NCBI RefSeq assembly: GCF_001742305.1
Contig: NZ_MJAT01000040.1
Coordinates: 60,844 to 124,843, forward strand
Source: Desulfuribacillus stibiiarsenatis
GTDB taxonomy: Bacteria > Bacillota > Bacilli > Desulfuribacillales > Desulfuribacillaceae
Length of the DNA: 64,000 nt
Direction: 5' to 3'
Position numbers and translations under genes: made by a program. Every line of letters starts with the position of its first letter. The stretch's first letter is position 1. The notes under the pieces were generated by a model. It saw only the letters and a list, made by a program, of their open reading frames with translations, was not told the origin of the DNA and did no database searches. Of the stretch, positions 1 through 8,477 are shown piece by piece.

Positions 1-328
1 TTTCTACATATAGGGTGGAACCAAATAAAAATAGAAAAAAGTACGATAATGCTGTAATAAAGACTTTAAAGGTAAATTGGTACATGACATGAAGAGTTTT
101 CGCATCTGGATGATTTTCTAGCATCGGAATGAAGAAATGCCCCCACTCTACTAATCCATGAACAATTCCAAACAAAGCTAAATATTTTAAACTTTTTGCA
201 AGTGGGATGGTACTGAAGTTCTTAGCTTGCAAAGTAATGGCAAAACCCATCATGAAAAATGCCAACCCATAAATAAAGAGGACTTGCTGAAAGTATAGTG
301 TAAAAAAATTAAATAACGTAACGACCAC
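1..328 (-). CDS. Membrane sensor-like protein, N-terminal fragment (cut by window edge)
   Basis: Not identified with certainty. From GTG at 328 the minus strand reads 109 codons without a stop to the window edge, so only the N-terminus is present. Three hydrophobic segments are visible near residues 15-33, 48-68 and 84-106. Between them lies HGLVEWGHFFIP, a pattern I associate with the membrane sensing modules of some histidine kinases and diguanylate cyclases. The start is uncertain because the only Shine-Dalgarno-like bases (GAGG) touch the GTG. The gene is divergent from the cytochrome gene at 585, so it could encode its sensor, but that is inference. An unrelated membrane protein is equally possible. 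Confidence 0.5.
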   Translation of the reverse strand, partial: MVVTLFNFFTLYFQQVLFIYGLAFFMMGFAITLQAKNFSTIPLAKSLKYLALFGIVHGLVEWGHFFIPMLENHPDAKTLHVMYQFTFKVFITALSYFFLFLFGSTLYVE

Positions 329-493
329 CTCGGAAGATTCATGTTATTCACGGCTGAGATAGATTATATCAAAAACCCCCTTAAAAAGTAAGGGAAATCG
401 CCGTACAAAAGCGCTATAAATCAGCACTTTAAACTAATTCTAACTTAAGTGATAAAACGGCAAAATAATGCCCGAAAGTTCCTGTTGAACTCA

Positions 494-546
494 TGACATA
501 TGACAATGTGACAGAATTGTGACATATGAGAAAATGAAAATGTGAA
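494..546 (+). promoter_or_regulatory. Repeated TGTGA and TGACATATGA motifs upstream of the cytochrome gene
   Basis: TGACATATGA occurs at 494-503 and 520-529. TGTGA occurs at 507, 518 and 541, that is at 11 and 23 bp spacing, close to whole helical turns. Direct TTGTGA-type repeats are what ResD-like redox regulators bind in Bacilli; CRP/FNR half sites also contain TGTGA but are inverted. No clear -35/-10 pair was found here. Confidence 0.4.
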
Positions 547-584
547 TCAAATATGAAATCATACTTAAAAAAGGTGGGAGAATA

Positions 585-2153
585 ATGGCTAGAAAACTTT
601 TAGTACTTACGATGTTGGTCGTAATCGCTGGACTAGTGTTTGTAGGTTGTGAATTAGAGGCAATGCCAGAGTCACAGCCAGTAACACAAACACCAGGTCC
701 ATCAACACCAGCAGTACCAGTAACGCCGGTGTCTAACACCATTCCAGCAAGTCCATTAACTGCAATGACAGGTATGGATACGTTTGCAGGAACGGAAAAG
801 TGTGCAATGTGTCACACAGACGCAATGAAACATTGGGAAACTTCTTGGCATACTAAGAAGACAAACCCAGGACCAACTTACGGAGATCAATTCTCTGCGA
901 AGATTTTCCCTTGGGCTAAAGAGAAGTGGTCTACTCTAGACACTCATATGATTCTTGACAGAGTTGATCCTAAGGATAACAACAGAATTTATGTAACTGT
1001 TCAGAAATATGACTGGAAAGAAGTAGATTGGATTGTTGGGCAAGTAAGAAAACAAAGATATGCGATTTATTATGACGGTGGACCAAGAGATGCGTATATC
1101 TCAACTACGAAAGATGGCGGTATATCATGGACTATCGATAAATCACAAGTTTACAAATTTGAAGGAAACAAAGCTCGTGCGGGTTACAAGTTCTTAACGT
1201 TAGAATTAGCACCTAAAGCCGATTCTATTAAGACTTATGGTGAATTCTGGTCATGGCAAGAGCGTTGTGTAACTTGTCATACGACAGGTTTTGACCCAGT
1301 GAAATGGGATCAAGCGAAGAAAGACTTTATTGACGGCAAGCGTGAAGATTTAAGAGAAATTTTCGTAGCTGATAGCCGTATAGCTTGTGAAGCTTGCCAT
1401 GGTGCCGGTGGAGAGCACGCGAAAGCGCCTAGTAAGTCTAATATTATTAACCCTGCTTCGCTAAAAGTTGGAGACCCAACTCGTAAAATGGTTTGTGAGC
1501 AATGCCATACTCGTACATCTGGTAATATTATGTACCCTGGAGACAGCAAAGCTCCGAACGATAGCCGTGGATTTATCCTTGGTAAGCATGATTACATGGA
1601 TGTAATGAACTATACTCGTCCAGCTTGGGGTGACGGAAACCGTCAAGTATCAATTGATGGTAAAGGCCGTCGTGACCATCAGATGGATATGGATATGAGA
1701 TTACAAGACCATATTAAAGGCAAAACAGGAACAGCTCACGCGTCAATGGCTTGCTTTGATTGCCACGATGCTCATACAATAGGAAATGATCCAAATAAGA
1801 TAAGAACTAAAGTATCACCTGTAGAAACATGCGCGAAATGTCACTTTGGAACTGCACAAGAGTATATGAAGATTCTAGATGGAGCTACAGGGTGGGGTAA
1901 ATATGGCTTTGGCGCTTGGAACAATGAAGGTGGAAGAGCAGCTACAAAACAGCATATCTTCAACATGGATAGCGAAGGTCGTAGCTTTGGACTAAAGCCT
2001 GAGCAATATATCTGGGCTCAAAAGAAAGACACAGTTGGCGATAAAAAAGCTGATTTCGAGTCCATCTGGCCTTGGGAAAGAGCTGCTTATGAAAAGAAAG
2101 GCCAAAAAGTTGTCGTAGGTGCGAAGCCTTGGGAAGTACCTGCCGCAAAATAG
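585..2153 (+). CDS. Six-heme c-type cytochrome lipoprotein (cytochrome c554-like)
   Basis: Predicted electron-transfer protein held outside the cytoplasmic membrane by a lipid anchor. The 522-residue product starts with a lipoprotein signal whose Cys is residue 22 (FVGC). A Pro/Thr/Ser linker follows, then six CXXCH heme-binding motifs at about residues 73, 228, 268, 304, 390 and 416, with extra His near the first (HWETSWH) that could be distal ligands. The spacing recalls the cytochrome c554 / multiheme cytochrome superfamily, but the substrate or partner cannot be read from sequence. GGTGGGAG lies just before ATG 585. It is followed by its own terminator, so it is probably monocistronic. 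It suits an organism respiring anaerobically. Confidence 0.85.
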   Translation: MARKLLVLTMLVVIAGLVFVGCELEAMPESQPVTQTPGPSTPAVPVTPVSNTIPASPLTAMTGMDTFAGTEKCAMCHTDAMKHWETSWHTKKTNPGPTYGDQFSAKIFPWAKEKWSTLDTHMILDRVDPKDNNRIYVTVQKYDWKEVDWIVGQVRKQRYAIYYDGGPRDAYISTTKDGGISWTIDKSQVYKFEGNKARAGYKFLTLELAPKADSIKTYGEFWSWQERCVTCHTTGFDPVKWDQAKKDFIDGKREDLREIFVADSRIACEACHGAGGEHAKAPSKSNIINPASLKVGDPTRKMVCEQCHTRTSGNIMYPGDSKAPNDSRGFILGKHDYMDVMNYTRPAWGDGNRQVSIDGKGRRDHQMDMDMRLQDHIKGKTGTAHASMACFDCHDAHTIGNDPNKIRTKVSPVETCAKCHFGTAQEYMKILDGATGWGKYGFGAWNNEGGRAATKQHIFNMDSEGRSFGLKPEQYIWAQKKDTVGDKKADFESIWPWERAAYEKKGQKVVVGAKPWEVPAAK

Positions 2154-2184
2154 TGTAACACCCTTCAAAAGGTTACAATAAAGA

Positions 2185-2219
2185 CAAAGACTAATGCCGA
2201 TTTGGTATTAGTCTTTGTT
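2185..2219 (+). terminator. Terminator after the cytochrome gene
   Basis: An 11-bp perfect stem (CAAAGACTAAT with ATTAGTCTTTG) can be extended by three more pairs and closes on a 5-nt loop. The U-tract is weak (TTTGTTG). Confidence 0.6.
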
Positions 2220-2323
2220 GAATGTAAATCCTATAATTTCCAAAAAAAATCTACATGAAAAATTATAAAAGGGTAAAACTACATAATGATCTTCCAAACT
2301 ATACTACATAAGAGGTGATCATT

Positions 2324-2569
2324 ATGAAAATGAAGAAGATGTTAGCATTAGCAATCGCTTTAGTTACTGTTGCTACAACGGTTATCGCTTGCCAACCAGC
2401 GCAAAGACCTGAAGAAAGACAACAGCAGCAGCCTGGTATGCAGCAACAGCAACAACAAGCTCCTGGTACACCACAACAACCAGGTGGAATGCAACAACCA
2501 GGAACTCAAGGTGGAACACAACCTAGAGGTACAGAAATGGGCAATCAAGGAAATGGCAGAACACAATAA
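2324..2569 (+). CDS. Small Gln/Pro/Gly-rich lipoprotein
   Basis: Not recognised as a named family. 81 residues: a Lys-rich start, one hydrophobic stretch and a lipobox VIAC with Cys near residue 23, then a low-complexity tail built almost wholly of Gln, Pro, Gly and Thr. It should be an exported, lipid-anchored, unfolded peptide. ATG 2324 is preferred over the upstream GTG 2315 because GAGG at 2312-2315 then sits 8 nt away. The 3' end overlaps the next small lipoprotein gene, so the two are probably translated together. Location after the multiheme cytochrome is suggestive but not proof of a shared role. Confidence 0.6.
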   Translation: MKMKKMLALAIALVTVATTVIACQPAQRPEERQQQQPGMQQQQQQAPGTPQQPGGMQQPGTQGGTQPRGTEMGNQGNGRTQ

Positions 2570-2777
2570 TTTGTTTTCGAAACGTAAGGGTTATGTAGTA
2601 CTGGTTACAATATTACTCTCTGTTTTTGTCATTGGTTGTGGGCAACCCTTTGGAGAACTGCTCAAGCCAATTTCAGAGCAAGAGAAAACAGAGAAGCCAG
2701 GTGATTCGCCGAAAGAAGAACAATCATCATCTGAGAAAAAAGGCGAAGAACGACAAATTCAAAAACCAGAATCATAG
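2553..2777 (+). CDS. Small Lys/Glu-rich lipoprotein
   Basis: Not recognised. 74 residues beginning MAEHNNLF, one hydrophobic segment (about 14-29) ending in the lipobox VIGC, then a charged tail rich in Lys, Glu, Ser and Pro. ATG 2553 lies 17 nt inside the end of the preceding gene in another frame, with only a weak AAGG in front, so translation may depend on coupling. A strong terminator follows at once. It could be a real lipoprotein or, less likely, a chance ORF; the clean lipobox and the terminator position favour a gene. Confidence 0.55.
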   Translation: MAEHNNLFSKRKGYVVLVTILLSVFVIGCGQPFGELLKPISEQEKTEKPGDSPKEEQSSSEKKGEERQIQKPES

Positions 2778-2780
2778 GGG

Positions 2781-2804
2781 AAAAACACCGAAAGGTGTTT
2801 TTTT
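2781..2804 (+). terminator. Intrinsic terminator
   Basis: AAAAACACC and GGTGTTTTT pair around a GAAA tetraloop, and the stem runs into seven U residues. Confidence 0.85.
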
Positions 2805-2910
2805 CTTGTGTTCACTTGGACTTCGAGTCAATAATTTAGTATTATAGTATTTGTGCCTTATTTCTGCAGTAATTTGTTCACAAAACATACATACTTTGAA
2901 TTTTTTTGAG

Positions 2911-2919
2911 TGCTATAAT
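2911..2919 (+). promoter_or_regulatory. Extended -10 promoter of the hem operon
   Basis: TGCTATAAT is a perfect extended -10 element (TGnTATAAT). No good -35 sits 17 nt upstream; TTTGAA at 2895-2900 is too close. Transcription would start near 2926, inside the repeat element that forms the hemA leader. Confidence 0.6.
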
Positions 2920-3045
2920 ATAAAGAAGACTTGTGTTCAGATGGAGTTTGACACCAGATGAACCTTAGTCGCACTTATTTCGAAACATAGCGGCACCAGA
3001 TCTCCCGTTTAAGAAATGGGATCATGGTAACGCTGTTGAGATAAA
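2920..3045 (+). repeat. Dispersed two-hairpin element, copy A (hemA leader)
   Basis: One of three related elements in this window (others near 39310 and 46390). It shares the core CGCACTTATTTCGAA, an upstream imperfect hairpin (GTTCAGATGG with CCAGATGAAC) and a downstream hairpin enclosed by AGCG/CGCT, ending GTTGAGATAA. It fills most of the 5' untranslated region of hemA. The other copies have the same layout but different flanking genes and, once, the opposite orientation, so it is more likely a mobile repeat than a heme-specific leader. The rest of the 2778-3086 gap holds only the terminator and promoter listed. Confidence 0.65.
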
Positions 3046-3086
3046 GAAGGCATTATTTTGTAATAGCGGAATAATGGGGTGAAACG

Positions 3087-4451
3087 ATGTATATATTAGC
3101 GGCCGGATTGAACTATCGAACGGCACCAGTCGAGATAAGAGAAAAGTTTACTTTTCAACAACAGGAAGTTCCAACTGCTTTAGAAAAACTTCGTGCCATG
3201 CATAGTATCTTAGAATGCGCTTTAGTTGCAACCTGTAATCGTACTGAGATTTATTGTATAGTCGACCATATACATTGCGGCGAACAGCATATTATGGTGT
3301 TTCTGCAAGAGCAATTTGGTATTGATCGCTCCGAATTTCGTAAGTATTTGTACTTTCATTCCGGAGAAAATGCAGTAAGGCATCTATTCAAGGTATCTTG
3401 TGGGCTGGATTCAATGGTTTTAGGAGAGACGCAAATCCTTGGTCAAGTACGCGATGCGTATGACATGTCACTAGAGCATAATGCCATGGGAACAATATTA
3501 AAGCAACTTCTGCCACTGGCTATCGTTGTTGGGAAACGCACACACACAGAAACCGATATTGGGAAAAATGCGGTTTCTATTAGCTATGCCGCGATTGAGC
3601 TTGGGAAGAAGATTTTCGGACAATTAACAGACAAGCGAGTACTGATTATTGGTGCCGGGAAGATGAGTGAGTTAACGGCGAAGCATTTGAATAGTTCAGG
3701 TGTAGAGCAAGTCTATGTAGTCAATCGAACATTCCACCGAGCTGAGGAATTAGCAACGAAGTTTAAAGGTGTAGCTGTGGAATGGGCGAACATTCAAGAT
3801 TGCCTGGCAGACGTTGATATTGTAGTTAGTTCTACCGGAGCTACGGATTACGTTGTGGATGCGCCTATGATGAAAGATGTTATGAAACGTAGAAAAAATC
3901 GTCCAATATTTATGATTGATATAGCTGTGCCGCGCGACCTTGACCCGGCAATTAACGATGTCGAAGGCGTGTTTCTCTATGATATTGATGAATTAGAGGG
4001 CGTAGTAGAAGCTAATAAAAAGCTGCGAGAGAAAGAAATTGACCAAATCTCGCTAATTATCGATGAAGAAATTAATAACTTTGCATTGTGGTTAAACACA
4101 TTAGAGGTCATTCCGTTGATTAAGGCTTTAAAACACAAGACGGATGATATCTATGAGAACACAATGGAAAGCTTGTTTAATAAGCTACCAGATTTAACAG
4201 AGCGTGAGAAAAAGGTAATTCGCAAGCATACGAAAAGTGTCATTAACCAAATACTTAAGCACCCGATTACACAGGCTAAGGAAATGGCGGCTAATAAGGA
4301 TTCAAAAGAACAGTTAGAAATGATTGCTACCATTTTCGGTTTAGAGGATGCTGCTTCTTACGATTGCGAATGTGTGAAATTAGATTCGAAGGCTGCACCG
4401 AAATCTTCAATGAAAGCAATGAGTTATTTTGCTTCCTTTGGAAGAATGTAA
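3087..4451 (+). CDS. hemA: Glutamyl-tRNA reductase
   Basis: Reduces glutamyl-tRNA with NADPH to glutamate-1-semialdehyde, the first committed step of tetrapyrrole synthesis. The 454-residue length is normal. Visible are the N-terminal GLNYRTAPVEIREKF, the catalytic Cys in ATCNRTE (near residue 50), the conserved HLFKVSCGLDSMVLGETQI stretch and the Rossmann loop VLIIGAGKMSE near residue 190, then the dimerisation helices. ATG 3087 follows GGGGTG by a normal distance. It is the first gene of an eight-gene operon; HemX, thought to control HemA level in Bacillus, is encoded next. The C-terminus carries a short extra Cys/Lys/Ser-rich tail. Confidence 0.97.
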   Translation: MYILAAGLNYRTAPVEIREKFTFQQQEVPTALEKLRAMHSILECALVATCNRTEIYCIVDHIHCGEQHIMVFLQEQFGIDRSEFRKYLYFHSGENAVRHLFKVSCGLDSMVLGETQILGQVRDAYDMSLEHNAMGTILKQLLPLAIVVGKRTHTETDIGKNAVSISYAAIELGKKIFGQLTDKRVLIIGAGKMSELTAKHLNSSGVEQVYVVNRTFHRAEELATKFKGVAVEWANIQDCLADVDIVVSSTGATDYVVDAPMMKDVMKRRKNRPIFMIDIAVPRDLDPAINDVEGVFLYDIDELEGVVEANKKLREKEIDQISLIIDEEINNFALWLNTLEVIPLIKALKHKTDDIYENTMESLFNKLPDLTEREKKVIRKHTKSVINQILKHPITQAKEMAANKDSKEQLEMIATIFGLEDAASYDCECVKLDSKAAPKSSMKAMSYFASFGRM

Positions 4452-4468
4452 TCAGGAGGGCGTTTATC

Positions 4469-5293
4469 ATGGCGGAAAACTATGTTTGGGTCTATGATTT
4501 GATGATTCTCATTTATGCTGCCAGTGTGATTTTGTATTTTTATGATTTTTTGCATAGCAATAAACGCGTTAATAAAGTTGCTTTTTCCTTTTTAATAGGT
4601 GTTTGGATCATTCAAACATTATTCTTCCACCTGCGAATGAAAGAGCTTGACTATATTCCTGTCATGACACTATTTGAAACTCTATTTTTCTACTCGTGGA
4701 TTCTAGTTACGTTAACACTTGTCATTAACTATTTTTATAAAATGGATTTAATGGTGTTTATAGTGAACTGTATTGGCTTTTGCATTGTCATGTTCAATAT
4801 GTTTATTAGTAAACAGGCGGAGCCAGTAGTCAATGAGATTTTACAAGGAGATCTTTTGACAATTCATATCGTATTTGCCATTGCTAGCTATGGGTTGTTC
4901 TTCATATCATTTCTATTTTCGGGGCTTTACGTATGGCAAACGTATTTACTAAAAAAGAAAAAGATATTCTCTAACATCTTTAGAAAAATTCCACCCCTTG
5001 ATAAGTTAGACCAGTTTTCGTACTTATTAGCTATAGTTGCTTTCCCAATTCTGTTTATCTCATTAGTACTTGGAACGATTTGGGCATATATGAACAATAT
5101 TTATATCTGGACTGATGTGAAATTTATTATGAGTTTCATTGTGCTTATCGTGTATGCGTTATATTTGCACCGCCGTGTGGCATTAGGATGGCAAGGAAGA
5201 AAGCTGGCTATATGGAACATGATAGGCTTTTCTACAGTAGTATTAAATTACCTGCTAACGAAAGTAGTCTCTACATTTCATCAGTGGATATAG
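4469..5293 (+). CDS. hemX: HemX, CcsA-like membrane protein of heme operons
   Basis: 274-residue polytopic membrane protein of the cytochrome c assembly (CcsA/ResC-like) superfamily, with about eight hydrophobic helices. In Bacillus subtilis HemX sits between hemA and hemC and lowers HemA amounts; the same position here supports the name. I chose ATG 4469 because AGGAGGG lies 8 nt before it; the reading frame is open further upstream into hemA, but without a ribosome site. It overlaps nothing and is followed 9 nt later by the next gene. Its biochemical activity remains unproven in the family. Confidence 0.88.
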   Translation: MAENYVWVYDLMILIYAASVILYFYDFLHSNKRVNKVAFSFLIGVWIIQTLFFHLRMKELDYIPVMTLFETLFFYSWILVTLTLVINYFYKMDLMVFIVNCIGFCIVMFNMFISKQAEPVVNEILQGDLLTIHIVFAIASYGLFFISFLFSGLYVWQTYLLKKKKIFSNIFRKIPPLDKLDQFSYLLAIVAFPILFISLVLGTIWAYMNNIYIWTDVKFIMSFIVLIVYALYLHRRVALGWQGRKLAIWNMIGFSTVVLNYLLTKVVSTFHQWI

Positions 5294-5302
5294 GAGACTA
5301 GT

Positions 5303-5944
5303 ATGGAACGATATTATCCAGTGTTTTTGCGAGTGCAAGATAGGCTTTGTGTTGTGGTAGGTGGAGGTAACGTAGCGGAGAGAAAGGTCAAGTCGCTATT
5401 ACAAGATGGGGCCAGCATTCGGGTGATTAGCCCGCAAGTTACTGACACATTACAACATCTAGCGAAAAATAATAGCATTGAATTTGTGCAACGTCCGTTT
5501 CAATGTGGTGACTTAGCGGATGCCTTTCTAGCGTACGCGGCCACGAATTCAAAGCAAGTCAATGAACAGGTCTATGAAGATGCCAAACGTTATTCAGTAT
5601 TGGTTAATATGATTGATGCGCCTGAACTTTGTGATTTTATTGTACCTTCTCGAGTAGATCGTGGACGGTTGCAGATCGCAATCTCTACATCGGGTGCAAG
5701 CCCTGCTTTAACCAAGCACCTGCGTCAAGAGCTTGAATCATACTTTGGTGATGAGTACGATATCTTCCTGGATTGGATGCAGCAATTGCGCAGTTGGCTA
5801 TTACATAATGAACCATTAGAGCAACGTCGGCGAGAGCTTTTTCGACAGGTGATTGAAATGCCAGTATTACAGCTTTTGCGGGAAAAAAAGATAGAAGAAG
5901 CAAAACATATCATTCATGAACTGATTCAACAAGAAATTTTATAA
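5303..5944 (+). CDS. sirC: Precorrin-2 dehydrogenase (sirohydrochlorin-forming)
   Basis: 213-residue NAD-dependent dehydrogenase that oxidises precorrin-2 to sirohydrochlorin. It begins with a substrate-side strand PVFLRVQDRLCVVVGGG followed by NVAERKV, the Rossmann fingerprint of the CysG N-terminus/Met8p/YlnF family, and has the family motif ATNSKQVNEQV and STSGASPALTKHLR. The stand-alone length matches YlnF/SirC, without the methyltransferase part, which is supplied by the cobA/hemD fusion two genes on. Placed in the heme operon it directs uroporphyrinogen III toward siroheme. Some family members also chelate iron; whether this one does cannot be told from sequence. Confidence 0.88.
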   Translation: MERYYPVFLRVQDRLCVVVGGGNVAERKVKSLLQDGASIRVISPQVTDTLQHLAKNNSIEFVQRPFQCGDLADAFLAYAATNSKQVNEQVYEDAKRYSVLVNMIDAPELCDFIVPSRVDRGRLQIAISTSGASPALTKHLRQELESYFGDEYDIFLDWMQQLRSWLLHNEPLEQRRRELFRQVIEMPVLQLLREKKIEEAKHIIHELIQQEIL

Positions 5945-5958
5945 ATACGGAGGCTACT

Positions 5959-6888
5959 ATGCGAAAAATTATTATTGGGACTCGAAAGAGTGAATTAGCT
6001 TTAACACAGACAAATTGGGTAATCAGTCAGTTAGAAAAATTAAACTTACCTTATGAGTTTGAAGTGAAGAAAATCATGACAAAGGGAGATCAAATCCTTG
6101 ATGTTACACTTTCGAAGGTTGGCGGGAAAGGTCTATTCGTAAAGGAAATTGAACAGGCACTCATCGATAAGGAAATCGATATTGCTGTTCATAGTATGAA
6201 GGATATGCCAGCAGAAATGCCGGAAGGATTAGTCATTGGAGCTACAACGATTCGTGAAGACGTGAGAGATGCGTTGATTGCGAAGGAAGCAAACATGACG
6301 ATTGCGAACTTACCACAGGGTGCAAATATTGGGACAAGCAGCTTACGCCGCAGTGCTCAATTGTTAAACCTACGACCAGACCTAAAGATTACTTCGATTC
6401 GCGGAAACGTAGGCACTCGTATTGGTAAAATTCAAGAGTTAGATTTAGATGGCGTGATTCTTGCTTGTGCGGGCTTAAACCGTTTGGGGCAAAGTGACCA
6501 TATTACAGAAGCAATTGATCCAACGCAATGCGTGCCAGCAGTAGGTCAAGGTGCTTTAGGTATCCAGTGCCGTGATAATGATGAAGATGTGTTAGCACTT
6601 CTACAACACTTAAATCATTTACCAACAGAGAAAGCTGTTATGGCTGAACGTTCATTCCTGAAGCAATTGGAAGGTGGATGTCAGGTGCCGATTGGTGCAT
6701 ATGGAGAATGGGATGGCTCTCAAGTGACATTAACAGGTATGGTAGCGAAAGTAGATGGTTCAAAAGTTGTGAAGCATACAAGAACTGGAGCAGATCCTGT
6801 GGCATTAGGTCTTGAAGTGGCACAATTATTAGCTCGTGAAGGTGCAGAAGAGATATTAAAGGAAGCGAAGGAGATTTGTAATGGATAA
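5959..6888 (+). CDS. hemC: Porphobilinogen deaminase (hydroxymethylbilane synthase)
   Basis: Joins four porphobilinogen units into hydroxymethylbilane on a dipyrromethane cofactor. Length 309 is typical. It starts RKIIIGTRKSELALTQ, has the substrate-binding LGTSSLRRSAQL-like stretch (here IGTSSLRRSAQL), VPAVGQGALGIQCR, and the cofactor-attaching Cys in LEGGCQVPIGAYG near residue 240. ATG 5959 follows CGGAGG. The 3' end overlaps the next gene by 8 nt, indicating translational coupling within the operon. Confidence 0.97.
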   Translation: MRKIIIGTRKSELALTQTNWVISQLEKLNLPYEFEVKKIMTKGDQILDVTLSKVGGKGLFVKEIEQALIDKEIDIAVHSMKDMPAEMPEGLVIGATTIREDVRDALIAKEANMTIANLPQGANIGTSSLRRSAQLLNLRPDLKITSIRGNVGTRIGKIQELDLDGVILACAGLNRLGQSDHITEAIDPTQCVPAVGQGALGIQCRDNDEDVLALLQHLNHLPTEKAVMAERSFLKQLEGGCQVPIGAYGEWDGSQVTLTGMVAKVDGSKVVKHTRTGADPVALGLEVAQLLAREGAEEILKEAKEICNG

Positions 6889-8407
6889 GGGAAAAGTATA
6901 TTTAGTGGGAGCAGGACCTGGGGACCCTAAATTAATTACGGTTAAGGGTTTGGAATGTGTGAAAAAAGCTGAAGTACTTGTATATGATCGATTATCTAGT
7001 CCACGTTTACTAGCGTATGCAAAGCCTGACTGCGAATTGATTTATGTAGGTAAGAAACCAGATCGTCACACGCTACGCCAAGAAGAAATTAACCAACTGT
7101 TAGTTGACAAGGCATTAGAGGGTAAGATTGTGACTCGTCTAAAAGGTGGGGACCCTTGTATTTTCGGACGTGTTGGTGAAGAAGCGGAGCTATTAGTAGA
7201 TAATGGCGTGGAATTTGAGATTGTACCTGGAATAACTTCTGGAATTGCTGTTCCTGCTTATGCGGGCATACCAGTGACCCATAGAGATTACAATTCATCG
7301 TTTGCGATTGTTACGGGTCATGAAGATCCTGAAAAAATGGAATCTAGTATCGATTGGGATAAATTATCGACTGCTACTGGAACGATTGCATTTTACATGG
7401 GAATCTCGAACTTAGCGACAATTGTTAAGAATCTAGTGAAACACGGTCGTCCTGCTACTACACCTGTAGCTTTAATCCGTTGGGGAACACGCCCGGAGCA
7501 ATGGACATTAACGGGTACTCTTGAGACAATTGTAGAAACTGTAGAGAAGGCGAAATTCACGTCACCTGCGATTATCCTTGTTGGTGAGGTTGTACGCTTA
7601 CGTGAGAAATTAAACTGGTATGAGAAAAAGCCATTATTCGGACAACGTGTTCTTGTTACAAGAGCAAGAAGTCAGGCTAGTGACTTATCTGATATGATAG
7701 AGGATCTTGGTGGAGAGCCATATGAGTTCCCAACCATTCAAATATTACCTCCAAACGATGTGCAATCAATTGATAATGCACTAGCGAAGCTTGGGGAGTA
7801 TGATTGGATTATTTTTACAAGTCCGAATGGTGTTAGCTATTTTATGAACTACTTGAAAGAGAAGAAAATTGATATTCGCGCCTTTGGCAAAGCGAAAATT
7901 GCATGTGTAGGACCTAAAACATCTGAGTTATTAGAAAACTACGGACTTGTAGTAGACGTTCTGCCTTCACAGTTCATTGCTGAAGGGTTACTCGATTCGA
8001 TTGAAGATCAATTAAAGCCTGGTCAGAAGATATTGTTGCCTAGAGCTGATATTGCAAGAAAGACATTACCAGAGGAATTAAAGAAACGGGGCTTAGAAGT
8101 AACGGAAATCGATACTTACGAGACGAAGATGGATGCAAGTAATGTCGAAGAAGTAATTGAGCTACTTCAGGAAAATAGAATTCAAATTATTACATTTACA
8201 AGTTCATCGACTGCGTCTAATTTTGTAGAAGCTTTAAGCTCTACAGGTGAAGATGCAATGGCACTGATCCAAGGTGTGAAGGTCGTTAGTATTGGTGCTA
8301 TGACAACGAAAACTTGTCAAGAGCTTGGAATGATCGTAACAGTAGAGGCTGACGAGTCAACATTAGTAGGACTTGTGAACGCAACAATTCAAGCTGCCGC
8401 AAAATAA
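6881..8407 (+). CDS. cobA/hemD: Fused uroporphyrinogen-III C-methyltransferase / uroporphyrinogen-III synthase
   Basis: Two-domain enzyme of 508 residues. Residues 1 to about 248 are an S-adenosylmethionine methyltransferase: VYLVGAGPGDPKLIT at the start, VTRLKGGDPCIFGRVGEE, and PGITSGIAVPAYAGIPVTHR. They convert uroporphyrinogen III to precorrin-2. Residues from about 255 onward (FGQRVLVTRARSQASDL, FTSPNGVSYF, FTSSSTASNF) are HemD, which closes and inverts ring D of hydroxymethylbilane. The fusion puts formation and first methylation of uroporphyrinogen III in one chain and favours the siroheme branch. AAGGAG precedes ATG 6881, which lies inside the hemC end. Confidence 0.95.
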   Translation: MDKGKVYLVGAGPGDPKLITVKGLECVKKAEVLVYDRLSSPRLLAYAKPDCELIYVGKKPDRHTLRQEEINQLLVDKALEGKIVTRLKGGDPCIFGRVGEEAELLVDNGVEFEIVPGITSGIAVPAYAGIPVTHRDYNSSFAIVTGHEDPEKMESSIDWDKLSTATGTIAFYMGISNLATIVKNLVKHGRPATTPVALIRWGTRPEQWTLTGTLETIVETVEKAKFTSPAIILVGEVVRLREKLNWYEKKPLFGQRVLVTRARSQASDLSDMIEDLGGEPYEFPTIQILPPNDVQSIDNALAKLGEYDWIIFTSPNGVSYFMNYLKEKKIDIRAFGKAKIACVGPKTSELLENYGLVVDVLPSQFIAEGLLDSIEDQLKPGQKILLPRADIARKTLPEELKKRGLEVTEIDTYETKMDASNVEEVIELLQENRIQIITFTSSSTASNFVEALSSTGEDAMALIQGVKVVSIGAMTTKTCQELGMIVTVEADESTLVGLVNATIQAAAK

Positions 8408-8477
8408 GAAGTTTAGCAACAAACCTATTGAACAGAATTTCAATTGGCATTTATATTGGGTTGAATGGAGGATTACT

